The position numbers were made by a program, and so were the translations under genes. Under the pieces are notes generated by a model. The model was given only the letters and a program-made list of their open reading frames with translations. It made no database searches and was not told the DNA's origin. Shown here in pieces: positions 27,584 to 38,365 of a stretch of 64,000 nt of DNA. Source of the DNA: Sphingomonas citri (GTDB lineage: Bacteria > Pseudomonadota > Alphaproteobacteria > Sphingomonadales > Sphingomonadaceae); contig NZ_JAHXZN010000001.1 of NCBI RefSeq assembly GCF_019429485.1, positions 620,001 through 684,000 on the forward strand. Direction: 5' to 3'. Numbering within the stretch: the first letter of the stretch is position 1; each line of letters begins with the position of its first letter.

Positions 27584-27924
27584 CGGCGGGCCGCGGGCGA
27601 GGCGGTAGGATCCGCTCGGCGGCGACTACATTCCCGTGTCCGTGTGCCTGGCCTGCGCCTGCCCCTCTTCCGTCATACCCGCGAAGGCGGGAATGACGGA
27701 AGGGGGGGCGGAGACGAAGGGCGGCTACGGAGAAACGCGGCGTCGGCGGAGAAGAAGCGACGGCGCGCGCCCCAACACGTCCGCCACCGCGCCGCACCCC
27801 ACACCGCGCGGCCTTTTCCCTCTTGACCGCCGGCCGGGGTGGGACAATTTGTCCAAGCGCTCGATCAGACATAGCGGCCTTATCCGCTGGCCATCGGGGG
27901 CGTAGGGGAGTAATCGCGGGCGCC
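27584..27924. other. intergenic region murI / hemA with short hairpin
   Basis: This 341-bp gap holds a compact hairpin at 27667-27702 (CTTCCGTCATACCCGC / GCGGGAATGACGGAAG). It shares the GTCAT-CCCGC core of the larger palindromes and could also serve as a murI terminator, although G bases rather than T bases follow. A 13-base palindrome at 27842-27854 lies closer to hemA. I see nothing else supported here. Confidence 0.6.
27842..27854. promoter_or_regulatory. short palindrome upstream of hemA, possible operator
   Basis: GGACAA and TTGTCC flank a single central T: a perfect 6-bp inverted repeat about 70-83 bases before the hemA ATG. It does not match the FNR/FixK (TTGAT-N4-ATCAA) or PpsR (TGT-N12-ACA) consensus. 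Function is unproven. Confidence 0.3.
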
Positions 27925-29169
27925 ATGATCAGCGACAGCAGAGAGGCGCGCGGCGTCGACTACTCGCGCGTGTTCACGCAGGCGATCGATCGACTCCATG
28001 CCGAAGGGCGCTACCGCGTCTTCATCGACATCCTGCGCAACAAGGGCATGTTCCCCAACGCGCGCTGCTTCGCCGGGCACAACGGGCCGAAGCCGATCAC
28101 CGTCTGGTGCTCCAACGACTATCTCGCGATGGGTCAGCATCCCAAGGTGATCGCCGCGATGGAGGAAGCGCTGCACGACGTCGGCGCGGGTTCGGGCGGC
28201 ACGCGCAACATCGGCGGCAACACTCATTACCACATCGATCTCGAGCACGAGCTCGCCGACCTGCATGGCAAGGAGGCGGCGCTGCTGTTCACCAGCGGCT
28301 ATGTCTCGAACGAGGCGACATTGTCGACGCTGGCCAAGGTGCTGCCCGGCTGCATCATCTACTCGGACGAGCTCAACCACGCCTCCATGATCGCGGGCAT
28401 CCGCAACGCGGGGTGCGAGAAGCGCGTGTTCCGCCACAACGATCTCGCGCATCTCGAGGAGCTTCTCGCCGCGGACGATCCCGCTGCGCCCAAGCTGATC
28501 GCGTTCGAGAGCGTCTACTCGATGGAGGGCGACGTCGCTCCCGTGGGCGCGATCTGCGACCTGGCGGACAAGTATAACGCATTGACCTATCTCGACGAGG
28601 TCCATGCGGTCGGGATGTACGGCCCGCGCGGCGGCGGGATCAGCGAGCGCGACGGCGTGGCCGAGCGGCTGACCATCATCGAGGGTACGTTGGGCAAGGC
28701 GTTCGGCGTGATGGGCGGCTATATCGCCGCCGACCGCACGATCGTCGACGTGATCCGCAGCTACGCGCCGGGCTTCATCTTCACCACCTCGCTGTCGCCG
28801 GTTCTGGTCGCGGGCGTGCTGGCGAGCGTGCGCCACCTCAAGGCGTCGAGCGCCGAGCGCGAGGGGCAGCAGGCCGCCGCGGCGACGCTCAAGGCGATGC
28901 TGCGCGAGGCCGGGCTGCCGGTGATGCTGGGCGAGACGCACATCGTGCCGGTGATGGTGGGCGACCCCGTCAAGGCCAAGAAGATCAGCGATATCCTGCT
29001 CGCCGAATACGGCGTGTACGTGCAGCCGATCAATTACCCGACGGTGCCGCGCGGCAGCGAACGGCTGCGCTTCACCCCCGGCCCGGCGCACGACGAGGCG
29101 ATGATGCGCGAGCTGACCGCGGCGCTGGTCGAGATCTGGGACAGGCTGGAGCTGCGCCTGGCGGCGTGA
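27925..29169 (+). CDS. hemA: 5-aminolevulinate synthase
   Basis: First step of haem synthesis by the C4 route: glycine plus succinyl-CoA to 5-aminolevulinate, PLP-dependent. It has 414 residues from ATG 27925. The PLP lysine is K258 in [13 protein letters not shown]. The glycine-rich [17 protein letters not shown] at 88-104 and the [11 protein letters not shown]sp region (about 224-233) match ALAS and distinguish it from KBL or BioF. An upstream in-frame ATG would add 34 residues from the promoter region and is rejected. The C4 pathway is a marker for Alphaproteobacteria. Succinyl-CoA could come partly from the propionyl-CoA module at 50-59 kb. Confidence 0.96.
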   Translation: MISDSREARGVDYSRVFTQAIDRLHAEGRYRVFIDILRNKGMFPNARCFAGHNGPKPITVWCSNDYLAMGQHPKVIAAMEEALHDVGAGSGGTRNIGGNTHYHIDLEHELADLHGKEAALLFTSGYVSNEATLSTLAKVLPGCIIYSDELNHASMIAGIRNAGCEKRVFRHNDLAHLEELLAADDPAAPKLIAFESVYSMEGDVAPVGAICDLADKYNALTYLDEVHAVGMYGPRGGGISERDGVAERLTIIEGTLGKAFGVMGGYIAADRTIVDVIRSYAPGFIFTTSLSPVLVAGVLASVRHLKASSAEREGQQAAAATLKAMLREAGLPVMLGETHIVPVMVGDPVKAKKISDILLAEYGVYVQPINYPTVPRGSERLRFTPGPAHDEAMMRELTAALVEIWDRLELRLAA

Positions 29170-29185
29170 GGGCGCGCCCCTTTTT

Positions 29186-29484
29186 CGTCGTCGCCGCGAA
29201 GGCGAGGGTTCAGCCGCGCTGAGGCTGGCGGAGAAGCCGCGCGGGCGCGTCCTCGTCCCCGTCGTCGCCGCGAAAGCAGGAATCCAGATGCGCTAGCGCC
29301 CGCGACTGAGCGGCGCGGGCGCATCCTCTCCTCCCATCATTTCCGCACAGGCGGAAATCCAGACGCGCTGGCGCTCGGGGTTGAGCGGCGAGGACGCGTC
29401 CTCTCCTGCCGTCATCCTCGCGACGGCGGGGATCGAGACGCGCTGGCGTCCGCGGGTGTGCAACGTGCCCGCGGCACCACCGTG
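29186..29484. repeat. tandem array of four ~75-bp units after hemA
   Basis: Units start at 29186, 29260, 29335 and 29410 (spacing 74, 75, 75). Each opens with CGTC(G/A)TC..CGCGA.GCGGG or a close variant, continues ATCCAGACGCGCTGGCG, and ends near GCGTCCTCTCCTGC. Units 2, 3 and 4 are the most alike. A right-hand inverse of unit 4 (GGTCCCCGCC...GGGATGACG) occurs at about 29532-29562. The whole 419-bp gap between hemA and the flavoprotein gene is occupied by this array and its inverse; no gene is seen. Confidence 0.8.
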
Positions 29485-29588
29485 GCCGCCTGACGCGGCG
29501 TACGCGACGGAGCCGCTATCTCAGCGTGTCTGGGTCCCCGCCTCCGCGGGGATGACGAAAAGGGCGTCACTGCGTTGCACTCGCTCCC

Positions 29589-30752
29589 TTACACCGCCTG
29601 CCCGGCGGCGTAACCGCTCGCCCACGCCCATTGAAAATTATATCCGCCGAGCCAGCCCGTGACGTCCACCGCCTCACCGATCGCGTACAGCCCCGGCACC
29701 TTCCGCGCCTCCATCGTCTTCGACGACAGCTCGACGGTGGAGATACCACCCACCGTCACCTCGGCCTTGGCGAAACCCTCGCTGCCGTCGGGGTGGAAGC
29801 GCCAGTCCGCCAGCCGGCGCTCCGCCTCCGCCAGCGCACGGTCGCTCGCCGCGCCCAGCTCGCCCAGGCCGAGCCGCTCCGCCAACACCTCCGCCAGCCG
29901 CGCGGGCAGCCCCAGCGCGCCCGCCAGCGTGGCGCGCGGCCGGGCGCGCTTGGCCTCCACCAGCCAGCCCGGCGCGGCGTTGGGGCGGAAGTCGATCGCG
30001 ACGTCCTCGCCGCGGCGCCAGTAGCTCGACACCTGAAGGATCGCCGGTCCCGACAGGCCGCGATGCGTGAACAGCGCCGACTCGGCGAAGCGCGTCTTGC
30101 CGACGCGCGCCTCCACCGCGGTGGCGACCCCCGACAGCGCGCGGAACAGCGCCTCGCTGCCGGGCAGCGTCAGCGGCACCAGCGCGGGGCGCGGCTCGAC
30201 CACCTTGAGCCCGAAGCGGCGCGCGATGTCATAGGCCACGCCGGTCGCGCCGAGCTTGGGGATCGATGGCCCGCCCGTCGCCACCACCAGCGCCGGCGCG
30301 CGATGGGTCCGCCCGCCGTGTGCCACGGTAAAGCGCGCGTCGGCGTGCTCGATCGCGCCGAGCGAGGCGCCGAGCCTTACCGCGACGCCCCCCGCCTCGC
30401 ACTCGCCGAGCAGCAGCTCGACGATCTGGCGCGCGCTGCCGTCGCAGAACAGCTGGCCCAGCGTCTTCTCGTGCCAGGTGATGCCGTGGCGCTCGACCAG
30501 CGCTAGAAAATCCTGCGCGGTGTAGCGGCCCAGCGCCGATTTGGCGAAATGCGGGTTGGCGGAGAGATAGCGGTCGGCGGTGGCGTGCAGGTTGGTGAAG
30601 TTGCAGCGCCCTCCGCCCGAGATCAGGATCTTCTTGCCGGGCGCGTCGGCGTGGTCGAGCACGACGACGCGGCGGCCGCGCTGCCCCGCCACCGCCGCCG
30701 CCATCAGCCCCGCGCCGCCCGCGCCGAGCACGATCGCGTCATAGTCTTCCAT
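29589..30752 (-). CDS. HI0933/YhiN-family NAD(P)/FAD-dependent oxidoreductase
   Basis: A 387-residue flavoprotein of the HI0933 (aminoacetone oxidase-like) family. The FAD-binding Rossmann motif GAGGAGLMAA is at 10-19. The family hallmark GKKILISGGGRCNFTN lies at about 39-54, and the C-terminal FAD loop GLYAIGEAVDVTGWLGGYNFQWAWASG sits near the end. These blocks are diagnostic, but the physiological reaction is unknown for most members. It is convergent with hemA across the tandem repeat and shows no operon partner. Confidence 0.9.
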   Translation of the reverse strand: MEDYDAIVLGAGGAGLMAAAVAGQRGRRVVVLDHADAPGKKILISGGGRCNFTNLHATADRYLSANPHFAKSALGRYTAQDFLALVERHGITWHEKTLGQLFCDGSARQIVELLLGECEAGGVAVRLGASLGAIEHADARFTVAHGGRTHRAPALVVATGGPSIPKLGATGVAYDIARRFGLKVVEPRPALVPLTLPGSEALFRALSGVATAVEARVGKTRFAESALFTHRGLSGPAILQVSSYWRRGEDVAIDFRPNAAPGWLVEAKRARPRATLAGALGLPARLAEVLAERLGLGELGAASDRALAEAERRLADWRFHPDGSEGFAKAEVTVGGISTVELSSKTMEARKVPGLYAIGEAVDVTGWLGGYNFQWAWASGYAAGQAV

Positions 30753-30831
30753 GCGCGCGCCGTGACATAGCCGGGCGGGATGCGCCAGCGGGGCGGGCCG
30801 CTCGGAAGCGGCGAACCGCCTAACCTTCTTC

Positions 30832-30932
30832 TTCCGTCATCCGGACTTAGTCCGGGATCCACTCGTCAGCGCGCCTGACCGCTGCTGAGTACGCGGCGGG
30901 GTGGATCCCAGAGCAAGTCCGAGATGACGGAA
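30832..30932. repeat. intergenic palindromic element
   Basis: TTCCGTCATCCGGACTTAGTCC... with GGATCCACTCG is mirrored by GGTGGATCCCAGAGCAAGTCCGAGATGACGGAA. The arms are about 35 bp with a few mismatches. Same family as 24788 and 60644. It fills most of the 219-bp gap between the two minus-strand genes. Confidence 0.8.
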
Positions 30933-30971
30933 GTGAGATGACGCGGGCCGTCAGCAGACCGCGCCGCCTCC

Positions 30972-34388
<3,417 letters not shown>

Positions 34389-34558
34389 TGTGCGAAGATT
34401 CCCCTTTCGGCCGGGACGTTAAGGGCTGATCTCGCGGCGCGAAAGCGCGCGCGACGGATTTCACCTCGCCTCGCAATTTTGCAGAAAAGTTAAAATACGT
34501 CAGAGTCTTGCTTCGCAGAACCGGGCTAGCGTCGGCGCATCTCTGATGGGATCGCTGC
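34389..34558. other. divergent promoter region amidohydrolase / Crp-family gene
   Basis: 170 bp between divergent genes, with an AT-rich stretch at 34475-34499 (AATTTTGCAGAAAAGTTAAAATACG) well below the local GC content. It is a likely promoter zone with a TAAAAT hexamer at 34491. A GANTC (GAGTC) lies at 34503-34507. No palindromic Crp/Fnr site is evident. Confidence 0.45.
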
Positions 34559-35302
34559 GTGCTACACACCCTCCCGCTACACCGTTTCAACGAATCAATC
34601 GTCCTCCCCGCCGCCGACATCGAGCGGATCCAGACCATGGGCGAACCGCCGATGCGACTAGCGCGCCACGCGGTGCTGCGCCGCGAGGGAGAGTCGCCGC
34701 GCTATATCTACCTGCTGCTAGACGGTTGGGTCGCCTCCTCGGTGCTGCTGCCGGGCGGAGACCGCCAGATCACCAAATTCCATCTGCCCGGCGACCTGCT
34801 CGGCACGCCCAGCATGTGCCTGGAGCGCACCGCCGACACGTTGACCGCGCTGACCGCCGCGAGCGTGAGCCGCGTGCCGCTCGCCGCCTTCGGCGACCTG
34901 TTCCAGCGCTCGCCGCATTTCGCCGCGGCGATGCTGCTGAGCATCCAGCGCGAGCGGGTGGCGCTGATGGACCGGCTCGCCGCGGTCGGTCGCACGCCCG
35001 CGCTGGCGCGCGTGGCGGCGCTGCTGCTCGATCTCGCCGAGCGGCTCGGCGCGCTCGGCGGCGGCGAGGTGAGCGAGTTCGAGCTGCCGGTGACGCAGGA
35101 GCAGATCGGCGACCACCTCGGGCTCACCGCGGTGCACGTCAACCGCATCTTCCGCCAGCTGGTCGAGACCGGCCTGGTCGCGCGCCACCGCCAGCGCGTG
35201 ACGCTGCTCGACCGCGCGCGGCTCAAGTCGGTCTCGGGTCGGCAGGAGCGCGTGCCCGTGCAGGACGTGAGCTGGCTAGTGGGCGCACGAGCGGAGGCGT
35301 AG
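34559..35302 (+). CDS. Crp/Fnr-family transcriptional regulator
   Basis: A 247-residue regulator with an N-terminal cyclic-nucleotide-binding-like beta-barrel (about 30-130, with GWVASSVLLPGGDRQITKFHLPGDLLG) and a C-terminal winged helix (about 155-225; recognition helix in TQEQIGDHLGLTAVHVNRIFRQL). There is no cluster of N-terminal cysteines, so it is not an oxygen-sensing Fnr. The GTG start at 34559 gives the longest sensible protein; ATG at codon 27 is an alternative that would still keep the barrel. Target genes are unknown, but the divergent amidohydrolase is a candidate. Confidence 0.88.
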   Translation: MLHTLPLHRFNESIVLPAADIERIQTMGEPPMRLARHAVLRREGESPRYIYLLLDGWVASSVLLPGGDRQITKFHLPGDLLGTPSMCLERTADTLTALTAASVSRVPLAAFGDLFQRSPHFAAAMLLSIQRERVALMDRLAAVGRTPALARVAALLLDLAERLGALGGGEVSEFELPVTQEQIGDHLGLTAVHVNRIFRQLVETGLVARHRQRVTLLDRARLKSVSGRQERVPVQDVSWLVGARAEA

Positions 35303-35528
35303 CGGGCCATCTGCGCTGACGAAACCGCCGATCAACCCCAAGCGGACTCAATTTCTTCTCGGCTGGCGAGTTTGCTCGAGGAGAGAACGTGTCGCAGAGG
35401 CATCGAGCGTCACCCGGCAGCGCCGCTCCACCGCGACTCCTTCTCGGCCGTACGGCGGATGACCCGCCGATGCGGCCATGAGGCACTGTCGGCGGTGTCG
35501 CTGTATCATCGCGCGCCGGCGAACCGGC
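35303..35528. other. intergenic region without recognised features
   Basis: 226 bp between convergent genes. I see no repeat of the palindromic families, no T-tailed hairpin and no plausible short gene. Confidence 0.4.
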
Positions 35529-35807
35529 TCAGCGCCCCGCTCCCGCGGACCTGGGCGCGGTCTGACACTGGTCGGGATGCTTGCGGCACGCCTTCTCACG
35601 CTCGCGCCGCTCCTTCTCGTCGCGCTCGGCCTGTTTGCGCTGCTCGCGGACGTATTTCTCGTCACGCTCCTTGGCGCTGGTGGTCATCACGTCGGCGCCC
35701 TTGCCGACCGCCTTGACCGGCAGCGTCGCGACGTTCCACGCGGTGCGCACGCACCCGCCCGTCGCCAGCAGCGGCATCGCCGCCATCATCACCAGGAACC
35801 CACGCAT
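35529..35807 (-). CDS. small predicted lipoprotein with basic coiled tail
   Basis: A 92-residue protein. The signal peptide ends LLATGGC, giving a lipid-anchored Cys19, followed by VRTAWNVATLPVKAVGKGADVMTTS and then a highly charged helix (about 45-75, KERDEKYVREQRKQAERDEK). It ends with a HPDQC segment. Similar small lipoproteins with a TLPVKA...TTS pattern seem common in sphingomonads (recalled, not checked). The ATG overlaps the diesterase stop (TGATG), so the two are coupled. Function unknown; a periplasmic structural or envelope-stress role is possible. Confidence 0.75.
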   Translation of the reverse strand: MRGFLVMMAAMPLLATGGCVRTAWNVATLPVKAVGKGADVMTTSAKERDEKYVREQRKQAERDEKERREREKACRKHPDQCQTAPRSAGAGR

Positions 35808-36841
35808 CACTTCGTCTCCCGCGCCCGTGCCTCCGCCCCGATAGCAGGAAAATCGGTGAAGAACCCGTCGATCCCCTGCCCAAGCGCGGCGCGGATCTCG
35901 CCGACCAGGTCGCCGTGCGTGGCGGGCTGGTCGCCGCGACGGAAGCGCGGGTCGAGGAAGACGTTCTCGGCGCGATAGGTCCACGGGTGCACCTTGAGCC
36001 CCGCCGCGTGCGAGTCGTGCACCAGCGGCGTCGCGGTCGCGCCCGACCACAGCATCGCCTTCTCCGGCCCGAGACCGTAAGCGTAGCGTGCCACCGCGCG
36101 CAGCCCCTCTGGCGTCACCATCGCGGCATAGCTCGGCGCGGCGCCGTCGGCGGGGGCGCCCTTGGCGGCGACGAGCTGGATCAGCCGGATCTTGGTCATC
36201 GTCGCCAGCCGCTTGAGATTGTCGACCTCGAACGACTGGATGAACACCGGCGCCGCGGGCGAGTCCCAGCCGGCGGCGCGCAGCTGCGCGACCAGCAGCG
36301 TGTCGGTCGGGTGGCCGATCGAGCGAAAATAGGTCGGGTGCTTGGTCTCGGGGTAGATCCCGACGTGGTGCTGCTTGGCCAGCGCGATCACCTCAGCGAA
36401 GGTCGGGATCGCTTCCTTGCCGTCCCACGCCGTGTTCCCGGGGCGCAGCTGCGGCAGCCGCTCCTTGGCGCGCAGCGTCTTCAGCTCGGCCAGCGTGAAA
36501 TCCTCGACGAACCAGCCGGTCAGCGACTGACCGTCGATCGTCTTGGTGGTGCGGCGGCCGGCGAACTCGGGATGCTGCGCGACGTCGGTCGTCTCGGAGA
36601 TCTCATTCTCGTGGCGCGCGACCAGCACGTCGTCCTTGGTCGGCACCAGGTCGGGCTCGATCACGTCGGCGCCCTGCTCGATCGCGCGCGTGTAGCTCGC
36701 GATGGTATGCTCGGGCCGCTCGCCGCTGGCGCCGCGGTGCGCGATGATGAGCGGGCGAGTCGGTGCGGTCATCCCCGCTTTCTGCGCCAGCGCCGTGCCG
36801 GGCGCCACCGCCAGCGCCATCCCCATGAGAATCGTTCGCAC
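35807..36841 (-). CDS. glpQ: glycerophosphodiester phosphodiesterase, secreted
   Basis: Hydrolyses glycerophosphodiesters to glycerol-3-phosphate plus alcohol, probably in the periplasm. From GTG 36841 the protein has 344 residues with a signal peptide RTILMGMALAVAPGTALAQ. The catalytic PI-PLC-like barrel starts LIIAHRGASGERPEHT with the HR pair, then VIEPDLVPTKDD (metal Glu/Asp) and ARHENEISETTDV with the second His. Downstream, PETKHP and GIDGFFTDFP match GlpQ. An ATG at 36895 gives a longer N-terminus that overlaps the divergent operon start and hides the signal peptide, so GTG is preferred with moderate certainty. Confidence 0.85.
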   Translation of the reverse strand: MRTILMGMALAVAPGTALAQKAGMTAPTRPLIIAHRGASGERPEHTIASYTRAIEQGADVIEPDLVPTKDDVLVARHENEISETTDVAQHPEFAGRRTTKTIDGQSLTGWFVEDFTLAELKTLRAKERLPQLRPGNTAWDGKEAIPTFAEVIALAKQHHVGIYPETKHPTYFRSIGHPTDTLLVAQLRAAGWDSPAAPVFIQSFEVDNLKRLATMTKIRLIQLVAAKGAPADGAAPSYAAMVTPEGLRAVARYAYGLGPEKAMLWSGATATPLVHDSHAAGLKVHPWTYRAENVFLDPRFRRGDQPATHGDLVGEIRAALGQGIDGFFTDFPAIGAEARARETK

Positions 36842-36893
36842 GGACCCGCCGAGCGGCCGCGACGTTTCGCACACGTTAGTCAGGGGCCGGTCC

Positions 36894-37403
36894 ATGCACT
36901 TCACCATTAACGGAAAATCCTACGAGGCCGAGGTCGATGTCCGCACCTCGCTGCTCGACCTGTGCCGTGAGCATCTCGGGCTCACCGGCAGCAAGAAGGG
37001 CTGCGACCACGGCCAGTGCGGTGCCTGCACCATGTTGGTGAACGGTCGCCGTATCAACGCCTGCCTCACGCTCGCCGTGATGCATCAGGATGACGAGATC
37101 ATGACGATCGAGGGTCTGGGCACGGTCGAGAACCTCCACCCGCTCCAGGCCGCGTTCGTCAAGCATGACGGCTATCAGTGCGGCTATTGCACGCCGGGGC
37201 AGATCTGCTCCGCGGTCGGCATGCTCGACGAGGTGAAGAAGGGCTGGCCCAGCCACGCCTCCGCCGACCTGAGCGACGTCACCTTCGACGAGAGCGAGAT
37301 CAGCGAGCGGATGAGCGGCAACATCTGCCGCTGCGCCGCCTATCCCAACATCGTCGAGGCGATCCGCGAGGTCGCCGCCGAGCAGCGCGAGGTGACGGCA
37401 TGA
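36894..37403 (+). CDS. paoA: molybdenum hydroxylase, 2Fe-2S subunit (PaoA/XdhA-like)
   Basis: Electron-transfer subunit of a xanthine dehydrogenase/aldehyde oxidase-family enzyme, 169 residues. The plant-type ferredoxin cluster is C37, C42, C45 and C57 (GCDHGQCGACTM). The second 2Fe-2S cluster is C96, C99, C145 and C147 (CGYCTPGQ; CRC). There is no TAT-type leader, unlike E. coli PaoA, so the enzyme is probably cytoplasmic. It is the first gene of a six-gene operon; its stop overlaps the FAD subunit start (ATGA). The closest match in layout is PaoABC. Confidence 0.92.
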   Translation: MHFTINGKSYEAEVDVRTSLLDLCREHLGLTGSKKGCDHGQCGACTMLVNGRRINACLTLAVMHQDDEIMTIEGLGTVENLHPLQAAFVKHDGYQCGYCTPGQICSAVGMLDEVKKGWPSHASADLSDVTFDESEISERMSGNICRCAAYPNIVEAIREVAAEQREVTA

Positions 37404-38365
37404 AGACATTCGACTACGCCCGCGCGGGCAGCGTCGCCGAGGCCGTGCAGGCAGGCGGCCGCTTCATCGCCGGCGGCACCAACCTGCTCGATCTGATGAA
37501 ACTCCAGGTCGAGACTCCCGAGAAGCTGGTCGACATTAGCCGCCTCGACCTCGCCCGGATCGAGGAGCGCGAGGACGGCGGCCTCACCATCGGTGCGCTG
37601 GTGCCCAACAGCGACCTCGCCGCCGATCCGCGTGTGATCGAGAAGTATGAGGTGCTCAGCCGCGCGTTGCTCGCTGGCGCGAGCGGCCAGCTGCGCAACA
37701 AGGCGACCACCGGCGGCAACCTGCTCCAGCGCACGCGCTGCTATTATTTCTACGACACCGCCGCGGGCTGCAACAAGCGCGAACCCGGCAGCGGCTGTGA
37801 GGCGATCGGCGGCTTCAATCGCGTCCACGCCATCCTCGGCACCAGCGACCAGTGCATCGCCACCCACCCCGGCGACATGCCGGTGGCGATGCGCGCGCTC
37901 GACGCGGTGATCGTCACCCAGCGGGGGGACGGCGATAAGCGCCGCATCCCGATCACGGACTTCTACCGCCTGCCCGGCGACACGCCGCACATCGAGAACG
38001 TCCTCGAGCCGGGTGAGCTGATCACCCACGTCGAGCTGCCCGCACCGCCGCAGGGCAAGCAGACGTACCGCAAGGTGCGCGACCGTGCCTCCTACGCCTT
38101 CGCGCTCGTCTCCGTCGCCGCGGTGATCGCGGTCGAGGAAGGGAAGATCGCCTCCGCCGCGCTCGCCTTCGGTGGCCTCGCGCACATGCCGTGGCGCAAT
38201 CCCGCGGTCGAGGCCGCGCTGATCGGCCAGACGCCCGGCACCGCCGCCTTCGAGGCCGCCGCCGACGCGTTGCTCGATGGCGCGAAGGGCTTCGGCAGCA
38301 ACGACTTCAAATTGCCGCTCGTGCGGCGCGTCCTCATCGCCACGCTCCGGGATCTAACGCAATGA
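37400..38365 (+). CDS. paoB: molybdenum hydroxylase, FAD subunit with 4Fe-4S insert (PaoB-like)
   Basis: FAD-binding medium subunit, 321 residues. FAD contacts are FIAGGTNLLDLMK (22-34) and ATTGGNLLQRTRCYYF (102-117). Four cysteines, C114, C124, C133 and C152 (in the CYYF, GCNK, GCEA and QCIA contexts), match the extra 4Fe-4S cluster of E. coli PaoB and of 4-hydroxybenzoyl-CoA reductase, which ordinary xanthine dehydrogenase lacks. This points to an aldehyde oxidoreductase rather than a purine enzyme. It overlaps its neighbours by ATGA on both sides. Confidence 0.92.
   Translation: MKTFDYARAGSVAEAVQAGGRFIAGGTNLLDLMKLQVETPEKLVDISRLDLARIEEREDGGLTIGALVPNSDLAADPRVIEKYEVLSRALLAGASGQLRNKATTGGNLLQRTRCYYFYDTAAGCNKREPGSGCEAIGGFNRVHAILGTSDQCIATHPGDMPVAMRALDAVIVTQRGDGDKRRIPITDFYRLPGDTPHIENVLEPGELITHVELPAPPQGKQTYRKVRDRASYAFALVSVAAVIAVEEGKIASAALAFGGLAHMPWRNPAVEAALIGQTPGTAAFEAAADALLDGAKGFGSNDFKLPLVRRVLIATLRDLTQ

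Noticed and set aside
29186..29484. Possible CRISPR array after hemA
   Set aside because: The repeats are about 75 bp, contiguous and degenerate, with no unique spacers and no cas genes in the window.
36842..36895. Longer GlpQ N-terminus starting at ATG 36895
   Set aside because: It would overlap the divergent molybdenum operon start and hide the signal peptide; GTG 36841 puts the signal peptide first.
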